Below are positions 1-7,916 of a stretch of 50,819 bases of DNA, one piece after another. Both the position numbers and the translations under genes were made by a program. The notes under the pieces are model-generated. The model was given only the letters and a program-made list of their open reading frames with translations. It was not told the DNA's origin and ran no database searches. Positions within the stretch are counted from its first letter, which is position 1. Each line of letters begins with the position of its first letter. Origin of the DNA: Bacteroidales bacterium (GTDB lineage: Bacteria; Bacteroidota; Bacteroidia; Bacteroidales; UBA932); NCBI GenBank assembly GCA_017617495.1, contig JAFZWD010000030.1, forward strand, positions 1 to 50,819, given 5' to 3'.

Positions 1-493
1 GAGCATCTCCCCGTTCAACGCGCAGGGCAAGCTCCAGACTACCTTCAGCAGCGTCTTCGTCTATCCTCTGGTGGACGACAGCATCAATATCGAGATCAAT
101 CCTTCCGATATAGAGTGGGACACCTTCCGCAGCGGCGGGCACGGCGGCCAGAACGTCAATAAGGTCGAGACCGGCGTGCGCGTGCGCCACATCCCTACGG
201 GGATAATGGTGGAGAACACCGAAACCCGCAGCCAGCAGGACAACCGCCAGCGGGCGCTGCTCATCCTCAAGAGCCGCCTCTACGACATCGAACTCAAGAA
301 GCGGCAGGCAAAGCAGGCGGAGCTCGAGGGCCAGAAGAAAAAGATCGAGTGGGGTTCGCAGATACGCTCCTACGTGCTTCACCCCTACAAGATGGTCAAG
401 GACCTCCGCACCGGTCACGAAACCGCCGACACCACCGGCGTCCTCGACGGCGACCTGAACGACTTCATGAAAGTATTCTTAATGCAGAATTAA
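1..493 (+). CDS. prfB: Peptide chain release factor 2, C-terminal part (5' end outside window)
   Basis: The reading frame is open from base 2 and runs to the TAA at 491-493, so only about the last 163 residues are present. It reads [20 protein letters not shown] and then the peptidyl-tRNA hydrolysis loop [19 protein letters not shown] with the universal GGQ motif. That loop enters the peptidyl transferase centre and releases the finished chain at stop codons. The tail ending [18 protein letters not shown] is typical of RF1/RF2. I call RF2 rather than RF1 from the SPFNAQGK...[10 protein letters not shown] stretch; the tripeptide anticodon region and any programmed frameshift site lie upstream of the window. 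It is a cytoplasmic housekeeping gene with codon use like the GC-rich core genes here. Confidence 0.93.
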   Translation, partial: SISPFNAQGKLQTTFSSVFVYPLVDDSINIEINPSDIEWDTFRSGGHGGQNVNKVETGVRVRHIPTGIMVENTETRSQQDNRQRALLILKSRLYDIELKKRQAKQAELEGQKKKIEWGSQIRSYVLHPYKMVKDLRTGHETADTTGVLDGDLNDFMKVFLMQN

Positions 494-536
494 TATATTG
501 GGAATGTCAATTATTAACTCTATAAATATAAAGAAA

Positions 537-697
537 ATGAAAACAAAACATTACGAAATGCCTGATATTCAGGCAGTTATGTGGGGGGGGTGACTAATAT
601 CTGTGACACCAGCCCCGCCAGTAAAAGTACTGGCGCCGAGAGCGTAACAGAGAATAAAAGCTACACGCCAAATTGGCAGAATTATTACCCTCAATAA
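537..697 (+). pseudogene. Microprotein 1 (Y-x-x-P-x-I type), frameshifted in a G8 tract
   Basis: ATG at 537 starts MKTKHYEMPDIQAVMWGG and meets an in-frame TGA at 591-593, directly after a run of eight G (583-590). Adding one G lets the frame continue as VTNICDTSPASKSTG to a TAA at 695-697, giving a 53-residue protein that ends 8 bases before the lipoprotein at 706. The layout matches the microproteins at 20494 and 25297: a Y-x-x-P-x-[IV] core, a Ser/Thr-rich segment about 15 residues later, and a fimbrillin-like lipoprotein immediately downstream. The break may be a sequencing or assembly slip, a decayed gene, or slippage used as an on/off switch. The function is unknown; small proteins of this general look are common hypothetical proteins in Bacteroidales. 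Confidence 0.55.
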
Positions 698-705
698 TCG
701 CAGCT

Positions 706-1569
706 ATGAATAAGTATATTTTTAGCGCGATTATTGCGGCGATAGCTGCAACCGCTGTGTCCTGTCAGAAAAGTGAGTTGGACGATAATCAAGTTCCATA
801 CAGTGTTGCATTCGGAATAGAAGGGAATACTTCCTCGAAGTCTTATCTTGCAGGTGGCCCTCAAAAATGGGGTGGTGGTACTAAATATCTCCGAGTATAT
901 GATGATGCCAACAAGTCATATTCTTTGACTTCGACTTCTTCCCCGGACAATGGATTGACACGGGTATTCGAGGGGGAGATGGACAAGGGAAAACTTCCGG
1001 CGTATTTCTTTTATGCAGCTAGTTATACTCCTACTTGTGAAAATGGTGTTTTCTACGGAAATGGTTGTACGATTTCTTCTTCTCAATCAGTTAACACAAA
1101 TAATAGTTGTCGGGTTGGCCAGAATCGTTTAGTCGCAAAACCATCAGACTCCTCTTTACGGAATATATGTGGCTTTTTTAAGTGGAGTACACAACAAGTA
1201 ACAGTGTCGGATAATGTAATTAAGCCTGTAATCAAGAAAGTAAGATTTGAAACTCTGCGCAATAACGAATATCTATCTGGAAATTTTTCTGTAGACTATA
1301 CAGGGGATGATCCAGTTTTATCGATTACTGGGAGTCCAAATACTTATGTGGAGTCATTAGCGACACAGTCGGCTCCTAAGAATAATGGTGATTATGTTTG
1401 CTATGCGATAGTTTATCCTGGGACATACCATGGAATCAAACTAACCATTTATCTTGATGATGCGGGGACGGACTATTTTATGATTCAAGACCCCAGTACA
1501 TTTGTTGTCGAAAGAAGTCAGGCTATTAATTTTGGATTACTGCCCACCGCTCCTATACCAACCGAATAA
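706..1569 (+). CDS. Fimbrillin-like lipoprotein
   Basis: The 287-residue product starts MNKYIFSAIIAAIAATAVSC; the TAVSC lipobox predicts lipidation at Cys20. I chose ATG 706 over an in-frame start at 673 because it begins directly with the signal peptide. The rest is a beta-rich domain with short features (VKKVRFETL-like strand, SGNFSVDYTGDDP, then a late YVCYAIVYPGTY strand) that resembles the two-domain FimA/Mfa-like fimbrillin lipoproteins of Bacteroidales; this is family-level judgement. It lies 8 bases after microprotein 1, so the two are probably co-transcribed, and a 20-bp hairpin follows at 1594-1641. The gene is clearly more AT-rich than prfB or the fumarase gene, which suggests horizontal exchange. 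It could be a fimbrial tip or stalk subunit or another surface lipoprotein. Confidence 0.65.
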   Translation: MNKYIFSAIIAAIAATAVSCQKSELDDNQVPYSVAFGIEGNTSSKSYLAGGPQKWGGGTKYLRVYDDANKSYSLTSTSSPDNGLTRVFEGEMDKGKLPAYFFYAASYTPTCENGVFYGNGCTISSSQSVNTNNSCRVGQNRLVAKPSDSSLRNICGFFKWSTQQVTVSDNVIKPVIKKVRFETLRNNEYLSGNFSVDYTGDDPVLSITGSPNTYVESLATQSAPKNNGDYVCYAIVYPGTYHGIKLTIYLDDAGTDYFMIQDPSTFVVERSQAINFGLLPTAPIPTE

Positions 1570-1593
1570 TATTGACTACAAGTCAACCAATAT

Positions 1594-1641
1594 GTAATAA
1601 CTGAAAAGTGCACTGACCCAGGTGCACTTTTCAGTTATTAC
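1594..1641. terminator. Perfect 20-bp inverted repeat, bidirectional terminator candidate
   Basis: The left arm 1594-1613 and right arm 1622-1641 are perfectly complementary over 20 bp, with an 8-base loop. The core is GAAAAGTGCAC/GTGCACTTTTC. Each arm carries a short A or T run, so the hairpin could end transcription from the lipoprotein gene and shield higBA. No long U-tract follows. Confidence 0.6.
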
Positions 1642-1658
1642 AGAGTTTATCGGTAAAA

Positions 1659-1704
1659 AATTACCATAATTATTATGATAATTTGGGAAATTGTTGTATA
1701 TTTG
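1659..1704 (+). promoter_or_regulatory. higBA promoter and likely HigA operator
   Basis: An imperfect inverted repeat AATTACCAT-N7-ATGATAATT (1659-1683, one mismatch) sits just upstream of a -7 box TATATTTG (1697-1704). HigA-type antitoxins commonly bind palindromes that overlap their own promoter, so this is the natural operator candidate. No TTTG at the ideal -33 distance is seen. Confidence 0.5.
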
Positions 1705-1723
1705 CAGAAGAAAAGAATAGGAT

Positions 1724-2041
1724 ATGAATGTTTTGATGAATGAGGATTTGAGGGACTTGTACTTGACTGGAAAAAGCAAAAAGTACAGGGATGTGGAGAG
1801 GACACCCGATCTGATTCAAGGCTTCATGCGGGCGGTCAGTGTTATGATTTCTGTAAATACTGTGAATGAATTGAAGGGGTTCAGTTATTTACATTATGAG
1901 CAGTTGAAGTACCAATTGACTGGCTATTCTTCGGTACGGTTATCGAACAGATTCGTACACCGGCTTATTTTCAGGGAAACCCCTGATGGCTTGGAGGTTC
2001 AATTAATAGATATAGACGATACGCATTATGGAAACAAATAA
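1724..2041 (+). CDS. higB: HigB-type toxin (RelE superfamily mRNA interferase)
   Basis: The 105-residue protein has the HigB opening LRDLYLTGKSKKYRDVERTPDLIQGF and a C-terminal RFVHRLIFRETPDGLEVQLIDIDDTHY core, as in the plasmid-maintenance killer (HigB) family. Members are small ribosome-dependent endoribonucleases of the RelE fold that cut mRNA during translation. The toxin is encoded first and the antitoxin second, which is typical for higBA. The stop overlaps the start of higA by 14 bases (2028-2041), so translation is probably coupled. The gene is AT-rich and lies next to AT-rich lipoprotein DNA, in keeping with an acquired module. Confidence 0.87.
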   Translation: MNVLMNEDLRDLYLTGKSKKYRDVERTPDLIQGFMRAVSVMISVNTVNELKGFSYLHYEQLKYQLTGYSSVRLSNRFVHRLIFRETPDGLEVQLIDIDDTHYGNK

Positions 2042-2495
2042 AGAAGGATTCCATCCGATAAATGGTCTTACCCCGTTCAAATCGGTACACCCTGGGGAGA
2101 TACTCGGCGAAGAGCTAAAAGCCAGGGGGATAAGCCAGAAGGTGTTTGCCGAGAAGATAGGCATTCAGGCCACCCATCTAAGCGCTCTGATTCATGGAAC
2201 CAGGAGCATAACTTCGGCAGTGGCTTCAAAACTCGAGTCCGGACTGGAAGGCATTTCGGCAGACACTTGGCTGCGCCTCCAGCAAGAGTATACTGTTAAT
2301 GTGCAACGGAGCAAGGTGAACACGTCCAGACTAGTGTCCGGTTATGGTTTTAATCGGGCACCGGAGCCCATTCCCGTGCTCGCCGAGCCGGAAGTTCCCT
2401 ATGGCTCACAGCAGGTTTCCCTGACAATTCCCAAGGCAGATATTAAGATCCTTGAGGACCTTTCCCAGCGCCTTGGCTGGACCATCAACCACTGA
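2028..2495 (+). CDS. higA: HigA-type antitoxin, XRE helix-turn-helix protein
   Basis: The 155-residue protein contains the HigA signature VHPGEILGEELKARG at residues 20-34, followed by a helix-turn-helix ISQKVFAEKIGIQATHLSAL and SAVASKLESGLEGISADTWL. This family binds its cognate HigB and represses the operon. The C-terminal ~60 residues (RLVSGYGFNRAPEPIPVL onward, ending LGWTINH) form a longer tail than in minimal HigA proteins and may contribute to toxin binding. It overlaps higB by 14 bases. An operator candidate lies at 1659-1683. Confidence 0.88.
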   Translation: METNKEGFHPINGLTPFKSVHPGEILGEELKARGISQKVFAEKIGIQATHLSALIHGTRSITSAVASKLESGLEGISADTWLRLQQEYTVNVQRSKVNTSRLVSGYGFNRAPEPIPVLAEPEVPYGSQQVSLTIPKADIKILEDLSQRLGWTINH

Positions 2496-2529
2496 AACTC
2501 TTGTTCCATACTTGGACAGAGTCTCACCA

Positions 2530-2561
2530 TTTGTGAAACAAAGATAGATTGGTTATATTTG
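2530..2561 (+). promoter_or_regulatory. Consensus Bacteroidetes promoter for the fumarase gene
   Basis: TTTG at 2530-2533 is followed by exactly 20 bases and TATATTTG at 2554-2561, matching the -33/-7 consensus of the major sigma factor in Bacteroidales. The predicted start of transcription is near 2567, leaving a 5' leader of about 15 bases before the ATG at 2583. Confidence 0.78.
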
Positions 2562-2582
2562 TAAGACTAATCAGAAAACTGT

Positions 2583-4223
2583 ATGACAGAATTTAAATAT
2601 GCGCCGATGTTCCAGCTCGGCGAAGACAAAACGGAGTACTATAAGATTCCCGGATCGGAAAAACTGGTGAAGACTTCCAAACTTGGAGGCCACTGCGGAT
2701 GCGGCGGCAAAACCATACTGGAGGTGAGCCCGGAGGCGCTCACGCTGGTGGCGCAGCAGTCCTTTCACGACTGCCAGTTTATGCTGAGGCGCGCGCACAA
2801 CGAGCAGGTGGCGGCAATCCTAAAGGACCCCGAGGCGAGCGAGAATGACAAGTACGTTGCGTTGCAGTTCCTGCGCAACGCCGAGTGCGCCGTCAAGGGC
2901 GTGCTCCCGTTCTGCCAGGACACCGGCACAGCCATAATCCACGGCGAGAAAGGCCAGCGCGTCTGGACCGATTTCGAGGACGAAGAGGCTCTGTCGAAAG
3001 GCGTGTTCAACTGCTATACCCAGGAGAATCTTCGCTACAGCCAGAACGCTCCGCTGGATATGTACAACGAGGTCAACACCCGTTGCAACCTCCCCGCGCA
3101 GATAGACATAGAGGCCACGCAGGGCGACGAATACCGCTTTGTGATGGTCGCCAAGGGCGGCGGCAGCGCAAACAAGACCTACTTCTACCCGATGACCAAG
3201 GCCACCATCCAGAACGAGGGCACGCTCCTGCCGTTCCTGGTGGAGAAGATGAAGACGCTCGGCACAGCGGCCTGCCCCCCGTATCACATTGCATTCGTCA
3301 TCGGCGGAACCTCCGCCGAGAAGAACCTTCTGACGGTGAAGCTCGCCAGCATCAAATACTACGACGGCCTGCCCACTACGGGCGATGAAACCGGCCGCGC
3401 CTTCCGCGATATCGACCTGGAGCAAAAGCTTCTCAAGGAGGCGCAGAAGATAGGCCTCGGAGCCCAGTTCGGCGGCAAATATCTCGCCCACGACATCCGC
3501 GTGGTGCGCCTTCCCAGGCACGGCGCCAGCTGCCCTATAGGCATGGGCGTGAGCTGCTCGGCCGACCGCAACATCAAGAGCAAAATCAACGCCGACGGCG
3601 TGTGGATCGAAAAGATGGATACCAATCCTTCGGAGCTAATCCCGGAGGAATACCGCAGGCCCGGCGAAGGCCCGAAGGGCATCGAAATCGACCTCGACAA
3701 GGGGATTGATTCCGTGCGCGCGGAGCTCACCAAATACGGCGTAGGCACCCGTGTGAACCTCAAGGGAACCATTATCGTGGCGCGCGACATCGCACACGCC
3801 AAGCTCAAGGCTCGCCTGGATGCAGGGGAGGGGATGCCCGACTACTTCAAGAACCATCCCATCCTCTATGCCGGCCCCGCCAAGACCCCGGAGGGATATC
3901 CCTGCGGCAGTATGGGCCCCACCACGGCCAACCGTATGGACCCCTATGTTGATGAATTCCAGGACCACGGCGCTTCGCTGGTGATGATAGCAAAGGGTAA
4001 CCGCACCCAGGTTGTCACCGACGCCTGCAAGAAGCACGGCGGATTCTACCTCGGAACCATCGGCGGCGTGGCGGCGGTGCTCTCGCAGAGCTGCATCCGC
4101 AGCATCGAGTGCGTGGAGTATCCCGAACTCGGCATGGAGGCAATCTGGAAGATTACCGTAGAGGATTTCCCGGCCTTTATCCTGGTGGACGACAAGGGCA
4201 ACGATTTCTTCAAAAAGTTCTAA
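2583..4223 (+). CDS. Fumarate hydratase, class I (iron-sulfur)
   Basis: At 546 residues this has the full length of homodimeric class I fumarases. It catalyses reversible hydration of fumarate to malate; in Bacteroidales this step feeds the reductive branch that makes succinate. The N-terminal catalytic part carries [12 protein letters not shown] with Cys111, [20 protein letters not shown] with Cys231 and [17 protein letters not shown] with Cys317/Cys324; three such cysteines bind a 4Fe-4S cluster whose free iron activates substrate. The C-terminal swivelling domain includes [18 protein letters not shown]. It has its own consensus promoter and is followed after 12 bases by the AsmA-like gene. 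A cytoplasmic, oxygen-sensitive enzyme. Confidence 0.95.
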   Translation: MTEFKYAPMFQLGEDKTEYYKIPGSEKLVKTSKLGGHCGCGGKTILEVSPEALTLVAQQSFHDCQFMLRRAHNEQVAAILKDPEASENDKYVALQFLRNAECAVKGVLPFCQDTGTAIIHGEKGQRVWTDFEDEEALSKGVFNCYTQENLRYSQNAPLDMYNEVNTRCNLPAQIDIEATQGDEYRFVMVAKGGGSANKTYFYPMTKATIQNEGTLLPFLVEKMKTLGTAACPPYHIAFVIGGTSAEKNLLTVKLASIKYYDGLPTTGDETGRAFRDIDLEQKLLKEAQKIGLGAQFGGKYLAHDIRVVRLPRHGASCPIGMGVSCSADRNIKSKINADGVWIEKMDTNPSELIPEEYRRPGEGPKGIEIDLDKGIDSVRAELTKYGVGTRVNLKGTIIVARDIAHAKLKARLDAGEGMPDYFKNHPILYAGPAKTPEGYPCGSMGPTTANRMDPYVDEFQDHGASLVMIAKGNRTQVVTDACKKHGGFYLGTIGGVAAVLSQSCIRSIECVEYPELGMEAIWKITVEDFPAFILVDDKGNDFFKKF

Positions 4224-4235
4224 TTAACAAAGGGA

Positions 4236-7200
4236 ATGCGACGGTTAGCAAAAATCGCCGGCATAATTGCAGGTGTATTGGCGGTGCTGATTGTGGCGCT
4301 GCAGATAGTGCTGAACTCCAGGTTCGTGCGTAACGCCATCGACAAGGCCGCGGCCGAGAACATTAACGGCAGCCTTCGCTATTCCCGCATTCATTTTTCG
4401 CTGATAAAGGCTTTTCCCCGCCTGAGGGTGGATGTGGATTCCCTGTCTATTACCTATCCCCACGAGCTCTTTGCGCAGTACGACGGGGTAGGGGCCCCGA
4501 GCCCGCTGCTGGCAGAAGGACGCGGCGCAGTGGAAGATACCCTGGTGAGCCTGGACCGCTTCAGCGCCGCCGTTAACCTGTGGCGGCTCTTCGCGGCTAA
4601 GGTGCGGGTGCATCATATCGAAGTGGACCATCCGCTGGTGTACTACCATGCCTTCGACAGCACGGCGACCAACCTGGATATCTTCGGAGACCCCCGATCG
4701 CAGTCGGGGGTGACGGAGGCCCCGACCGGCAATCTCCCGGCGCAGGATACCGTTTCCAAGCCCTCAGGCCTGCCCTGGCTCTCGATCGGGCGGGTTGCGA
4801 TAGGGTGCAATCCTCACATCGTCTATACCTCGCAGGCGGACACTGTGTACGCCGACATAAAGCTGGATTCGCTCTTCCTCAAGGGCAACTTCCGCATCAA
4901 GAAGGACCGCCTGGCGAGCAAAGTCAAGCGCACCCGGCTGCAACTGGATTCGCTGGTGCTGTCCGGGCGTCTGCCCGCCGATACGCTCAATGTGTGGGTG
5001 GACAACGTGAGCCTCGCGGCGAAGCATAAAAACGTGATAGACCTGGGCCTGAACGCCCGTATGCTCATGATTTCCTACAGCCTCGGGCATCTGAAGGTGC
5101 CTGTGGACCTGGATACGAGGGTGGCGTTCCGGCATCGCAAGAAGGTGACGCACTTCCGGGTGCCGCACTTCAACGCCGACCTGGCGTATATTCCGCTGCG
5201 TGCCCACGGCAAGGCGTCGGTGTATGCCGACCGCACAGAAATGAATGCCAGCGCGGCCATCGATACCTGCAATCTCGAGCAGATTCTGGAGGAATATGCG
5301 GTGACCTTCCTGGAGCAGGCAAAGGACGTGTGGACCGACGCCCGCCTGAGCCTGCAGGCCGACGTAAAAGGCACATATTCAGAGACTTCGATGCCCGACA
5401 TAAAAGCTGCGCTGCAGATACCTAAATCGCTTGTACTCTATAAGCCGAAGGACCTTCTGGCGAGCGTGGACATCGATGTTTCCGGAGGCATGACCCCGCA
5501 GAAAGTTGTGTCCGCCGACGTGGAAACCCTGAAGCTGCACACAGAGGGGTTCGACTTCGACCTGGACGGCCGTGGCAACGACCTCATCGGCGAGGATCCG
5601 CAGGTGGACGCCCGCCTCGTGGCATACGCGGTGCTGGATTCGCTGATGCGGCTGCTGCCGGAGAATGTGAACGTGGATGCATCAGGCCGAATCAACTTCG
5701 ATTTCGACGTAAAAGCCAGCCTCGCAGAGCTGGAAGACTACAACTTCAGCCGCACTCGCGTAAACTGCTCGATACTGAGCGACGCGGTGCGCGCAAATGT
5801 GCCCGAAAGCGGCATCAAGGCCCTTCTGAACAAGCCCGACATACGTCTTGCCTCGCACAGCTCCGGCATCACTCTGACCACCGACATCGACAGCGTGGCC
5901 TTCGAAAAAGGCCCCGATATGGCGGCTCACGTGAAGAGCATGCTGAACGTGGTGGACTACGGCAAGGTGACCGAAGGCCTCAAGAAGGTGCCCCGCATTT
6001 CGTTTATGACCAACGACCGCGACGTGTTCTTCCGCAGCGGCGACATGAAGGCCGGCGTGACCAATGCCGGAATAGCCCTGGAGGCACGCGAGAGGGGATT
6101 CAACCCCCATCGCCGCAAGCGCCTGCTGGATTCCCTGCAGAGGGTTTATCCGGGCACTCCGCGCGACAGTCTTATTATCAGGATGCGCGCCCGCAGGGCA
6201 GCCCAGATGGCGGCGGACGACTTCGCCTCGAAAGACCTGGATTTCGGCTTCGATTCCACGGTGGTTCGCCTGCTTAACGCATGGCGGCCGGCTGGAAGAA
6301 TCAATGTGGAAAAGGGCTGGGTGAGCACCCCGTCGCTTCCGCTGGAGACACGCCTGAACGCCTTTGACGTGGCGCTCAACGACGACAATGCCGAGCTCAC
6401 GGCGTTTAACGTGAGCTGCGGCTCTTCCGATATCGGCATGACCGGCACGGCGGGTAATTTCCGCCGCTTCATCCGCCGGCGCGGACCGCTCAAATTCCAG
6501 TTCGACCTCAGCTCCAACTATGTGGACGCCAACCAGATACTGGTGGCGACGGGGGACACCGCCGCTGTGGCGGAGAGACCCCCGGTCGGGGCCGGGGGTG
6601 ACGGTGCTTCCACCGTCATTGCCGACAGCGATCGGCAATCCCAGGCCGATTCGGTAATGAAGGCCTTCGTCGTGCCCGGCAACCTCGAGGGCACGGTGAA
6701 CATGCGCCTGAACCATGTGAAGTACTCCACCATGGACATCCGCCCGGTAAAGGCTCAGCTCAACATTGCCGACCGCTGCATCCAGCTCAAGGAATTCAAG
6801 CTGGACTCCAACGTCGGCGGCATCGAGGCGGACGCATTCTACGCATCGCGCAAGCTCGACGACATCTCCCTTGGCGCGGACTTCCATCTGCTGGACATGT
6901 CGGCAGGGGACATCATCCACATGCTTCCCAGCGTGGACGAAATGATGCCAGTCATAAAGAGCTTCGAGGGCAAATTCAACTGCATGGCGTCCATCACCAC
7001 TCAGCTGGACACCAACATGAACGTAATCTTCCCCACGGCTGAGGGCCTTCTGCGCATAGGCGGAAGGGATCTTTACGTGAGCAATGCCGGCAGCCTGCGC
7101 AAGGTGACGCGCCTGCTGCTGTTCCGCAACAAGAACATTGGCGAAATCCGCGACCTCGACGTGGAGGCGGTGCTCAAGGACAACAAGCTGGAAGTTTACC

Positions 7201-7811
7201 CCTTCATACTCGGTGTAGACCGTTACACTCTCGCCCTCATGGGCAAGCAGCGCCTGGACGGCGAGATGAAGTACAACGTGTCCATCATCAAGAGCATCCT
7301 GCCGTTCCGATTCGGCATTAATATCTTTGGGACGATGGACAACTGGAAGTTCTCGCTCGGGCGCTCCAAGTACAAGAACGACCAGGTGCCCAGCTTCAGC
7401 GAAGGCCTTGATACAATGCATGTTAACATCCTCGACGGCATCCGCAACGTGTACCGCAGGGGAGTGAAGAACGCCATGGCTCAGACCGCCCTAGAGCGCC
7501 AGCGCATGGAAGCGCAGAAAACGCGCGCTTCCTACAGCAGCGAAGTGCCCAACGAGCCTATGTCCACGAAGGATTACATGCAACTGGATTCTATGATCTT
7601 CGCCGCCGAGGCCCAGGAAGATTCGGTCGTCCTGCACAAGCAGCTGGAAGTCTTCCTCGCTTCGCAGCTCGCGCAGACCGATTCGCTCGCGGCAGAATGG
7701 GCCGCAGAGCATCCTCTGGCCGCGAAAATCCTATCCCGCAGGGAGCAGCGGCGGCAGGAAAAAGCCGCTGCCGCAGAGGCTAAGAAGCAGGGCGAAGCGC
7801 TCAAGGAATAA
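4236..7811 (+). CDS. AsmA-like inner membrane protein, large form
   Basis: The 1191-residue protein begins with a single membrane anchor (about residues 4-27, IAGIIAGVLAVLIVALQIV) and then RFVRNAIDKAAAENINGSLRYSRIHFS, the standard AsmA N-terminus. The rest should lie in the periplasm as a long beta-strand groove; the C-terminal region around residues 930-1080 (ADFHLLDMSAGDIIHMLPS, GRDLYVSNAGSLRKVTRLLLF) matches the AsmA C-terminal domain. AsmA-family proteins are thought to help move phospholipids to the outer membrane. The last ~80 residues are charged and helical (REQRRQEKAAAAEAKKQGE). Two low-complexity stretches, residues ~152-161 and ~782-803, are encoded by REP-like palindromes and look like in-frame insertions. 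No partner gene is apparent. Confidence 0.82.
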   Translation: MRRLAKIAGIIAGVLAVLIVALQIVLNSRFVRNAIDKAAAENINGSLRYSRIHFSLIKAFPRLRVDVDSLSITYPHELFAQYDGVGAPSPLLAEGRGAVEDTLVSLDRFSAAVNLWRLFAAKVRVHHIEVDHPLVYYHAFDSTATNLDIFGDPRSQSGVTEAPTGNLPAQDTVSKPSGLPWLSIGRVAIGCNPHIVYTSQADTVYADIKLDSLFLKGNFRIKKDRLASKVKRTRLQLDSLVLSGRLPADTLNVWVDNVSLAAKHKNVIDLGLNARMLMISYSLGHLKVPVDLDTRVAFRHRKKVTHFRVPHFNADLAYIPLRAHGKASVYADRTEMNASAAIDTCNLEQILEEYAVTFLEQAKDVWTDARLSLQADVKGTYSETSMPDIKAALQIPKSLVLYKPKDLLASVDIDVSGGMTPQKVVSADVETLKLHTEGFDFDLDGRGNDLIGEDPQVDARLVAYAVLDSLMRLLPENVNVDASGRINFDFDVKASLAELEDYNFSRTRVNCSILSDAVRANVPESGIKALLNKPDIRLASHSSGITLTTDIDSVAFEKGPDMAAHVKSMLNVVDYGKVTEGLKKVPRISFMTNDRDVFFRSGDMKAGVTNAGIALEARERGFNPHRRKRLLDSLQRVYPGTPRDSLIIRMRARRAAQMAADDFASKDLDFGFDSTVVRLLNAWRPAGRINVEKGWVSTPSLPLETRLNAFDVALNDDNAELTAFNVSCGSSDIGMTGTAGNFRRFIRRRGPLKFQFDLSSNYVDANQILVATGDTAAVAERPPVGAGGDGASTVIADSDRQSQADSVMKAFVVPGNLEGTVNMRLNHVKYSTMDIRPVKAQLNIADRCIQLKEFKLDSNVGGIEADAFYASRKLDDISLGADFHLLDMSAGDIIHMLPSVDEMMPVIKSFEGKFNCMASITTQLDTNMNVIFPTAEGLLRIGGRDLYVSNAGSLRKVTRLLLFRNKNIGEIRDLDVEAVLKDNKLEVYPFILGVDRYTLALMGKQRLDGEMKYNVSIIKSILPFRFGINIFGTMDNWKFSLGRSKYKNDQVPSFSEGLDTMHVNILDGIRNVYRRGVKNAMAQTALERQRMEAQKTRASYSSEVPNEPMSTKDYMQLDSMIFAAEAQEDSVVLHKQLEVFLASQLAQTDSLAAEWAAEHPLAAKILSRREQRRQEKAAAAEAKKQGEALKE
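4690..4716 (+). repeat. REP-like palindrome R1 inside the AsmA-like gene
   Basis: A CCCCCG...CGGGGG palindrome followed by TGACGG. It matches R2 (6578-6604) at 23 of 27 positions and shares the TGACG tail with R3-R6. It is in frame and adds about nine residues (GDPRSQSGV). Confidence 0.6.
6578..6640. repeat. Head-to-head pair of REP-like palindromes R2/R3 inside the AsmA-like gene
   Basis: R2 (6578-6604, CCCCCGG...CCGGGGG then TGACGG) faces R3 (6613-6640), which on the minus strand is ATTGCCGAT...TCGGCAAT then TGACGG. The two tails pair across the short spacer (TGACGGTG/CACCGTCA), giving a composite unit like the BIMEs of enterobacteria. The encoded stretch is low-complexity Gly/Ala/Ser-rich protein. 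Confidence 0.6.
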
Positions 7812-7829
7812 TTCATTTTTCCCGCACAG

Positions 7830-7863
7830 GCGCGTACAACGCGCGAAATAATTGCTATCTTTG
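7830..7863 (+). promoter_or_regulatory. Promoter and palindromic operator candidate of the SusC/SusD operon
   Basis: A -7 box TATCTTTG (7856-7863) is preceded by a perfect 15-base palindrome GCGCGTacaACGCGC (7830-7844), placed where the -33 element would be. No consensus TTTG is present, so the palindrome may bind a regulator that replaces or blocks -33 contacts. It may also be the stem of a terminator for the upstream gene, but no T-tract follows. Confidence 0.45.
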
Positions 7864-7916
7864 TGGTTGCCCATAATGGCAAGCACTGATACAATTTTTT
7901 AAAAACTCAACCAATA

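Noticed and set aside
1..493. Programmed frameshift of release factor 2
   Set aside because: The frameshift site lies near codon 25 of prfB, outside this window, so nothing can be said.
5682..7421. Long open frame antisense to the AsmA-like gene (579 codons)
   Set aside because: It mirrors the GC-rich sense gene, has an implausible His/Val/Gly-rich composition, and lacks a promoter or recognisable domain.
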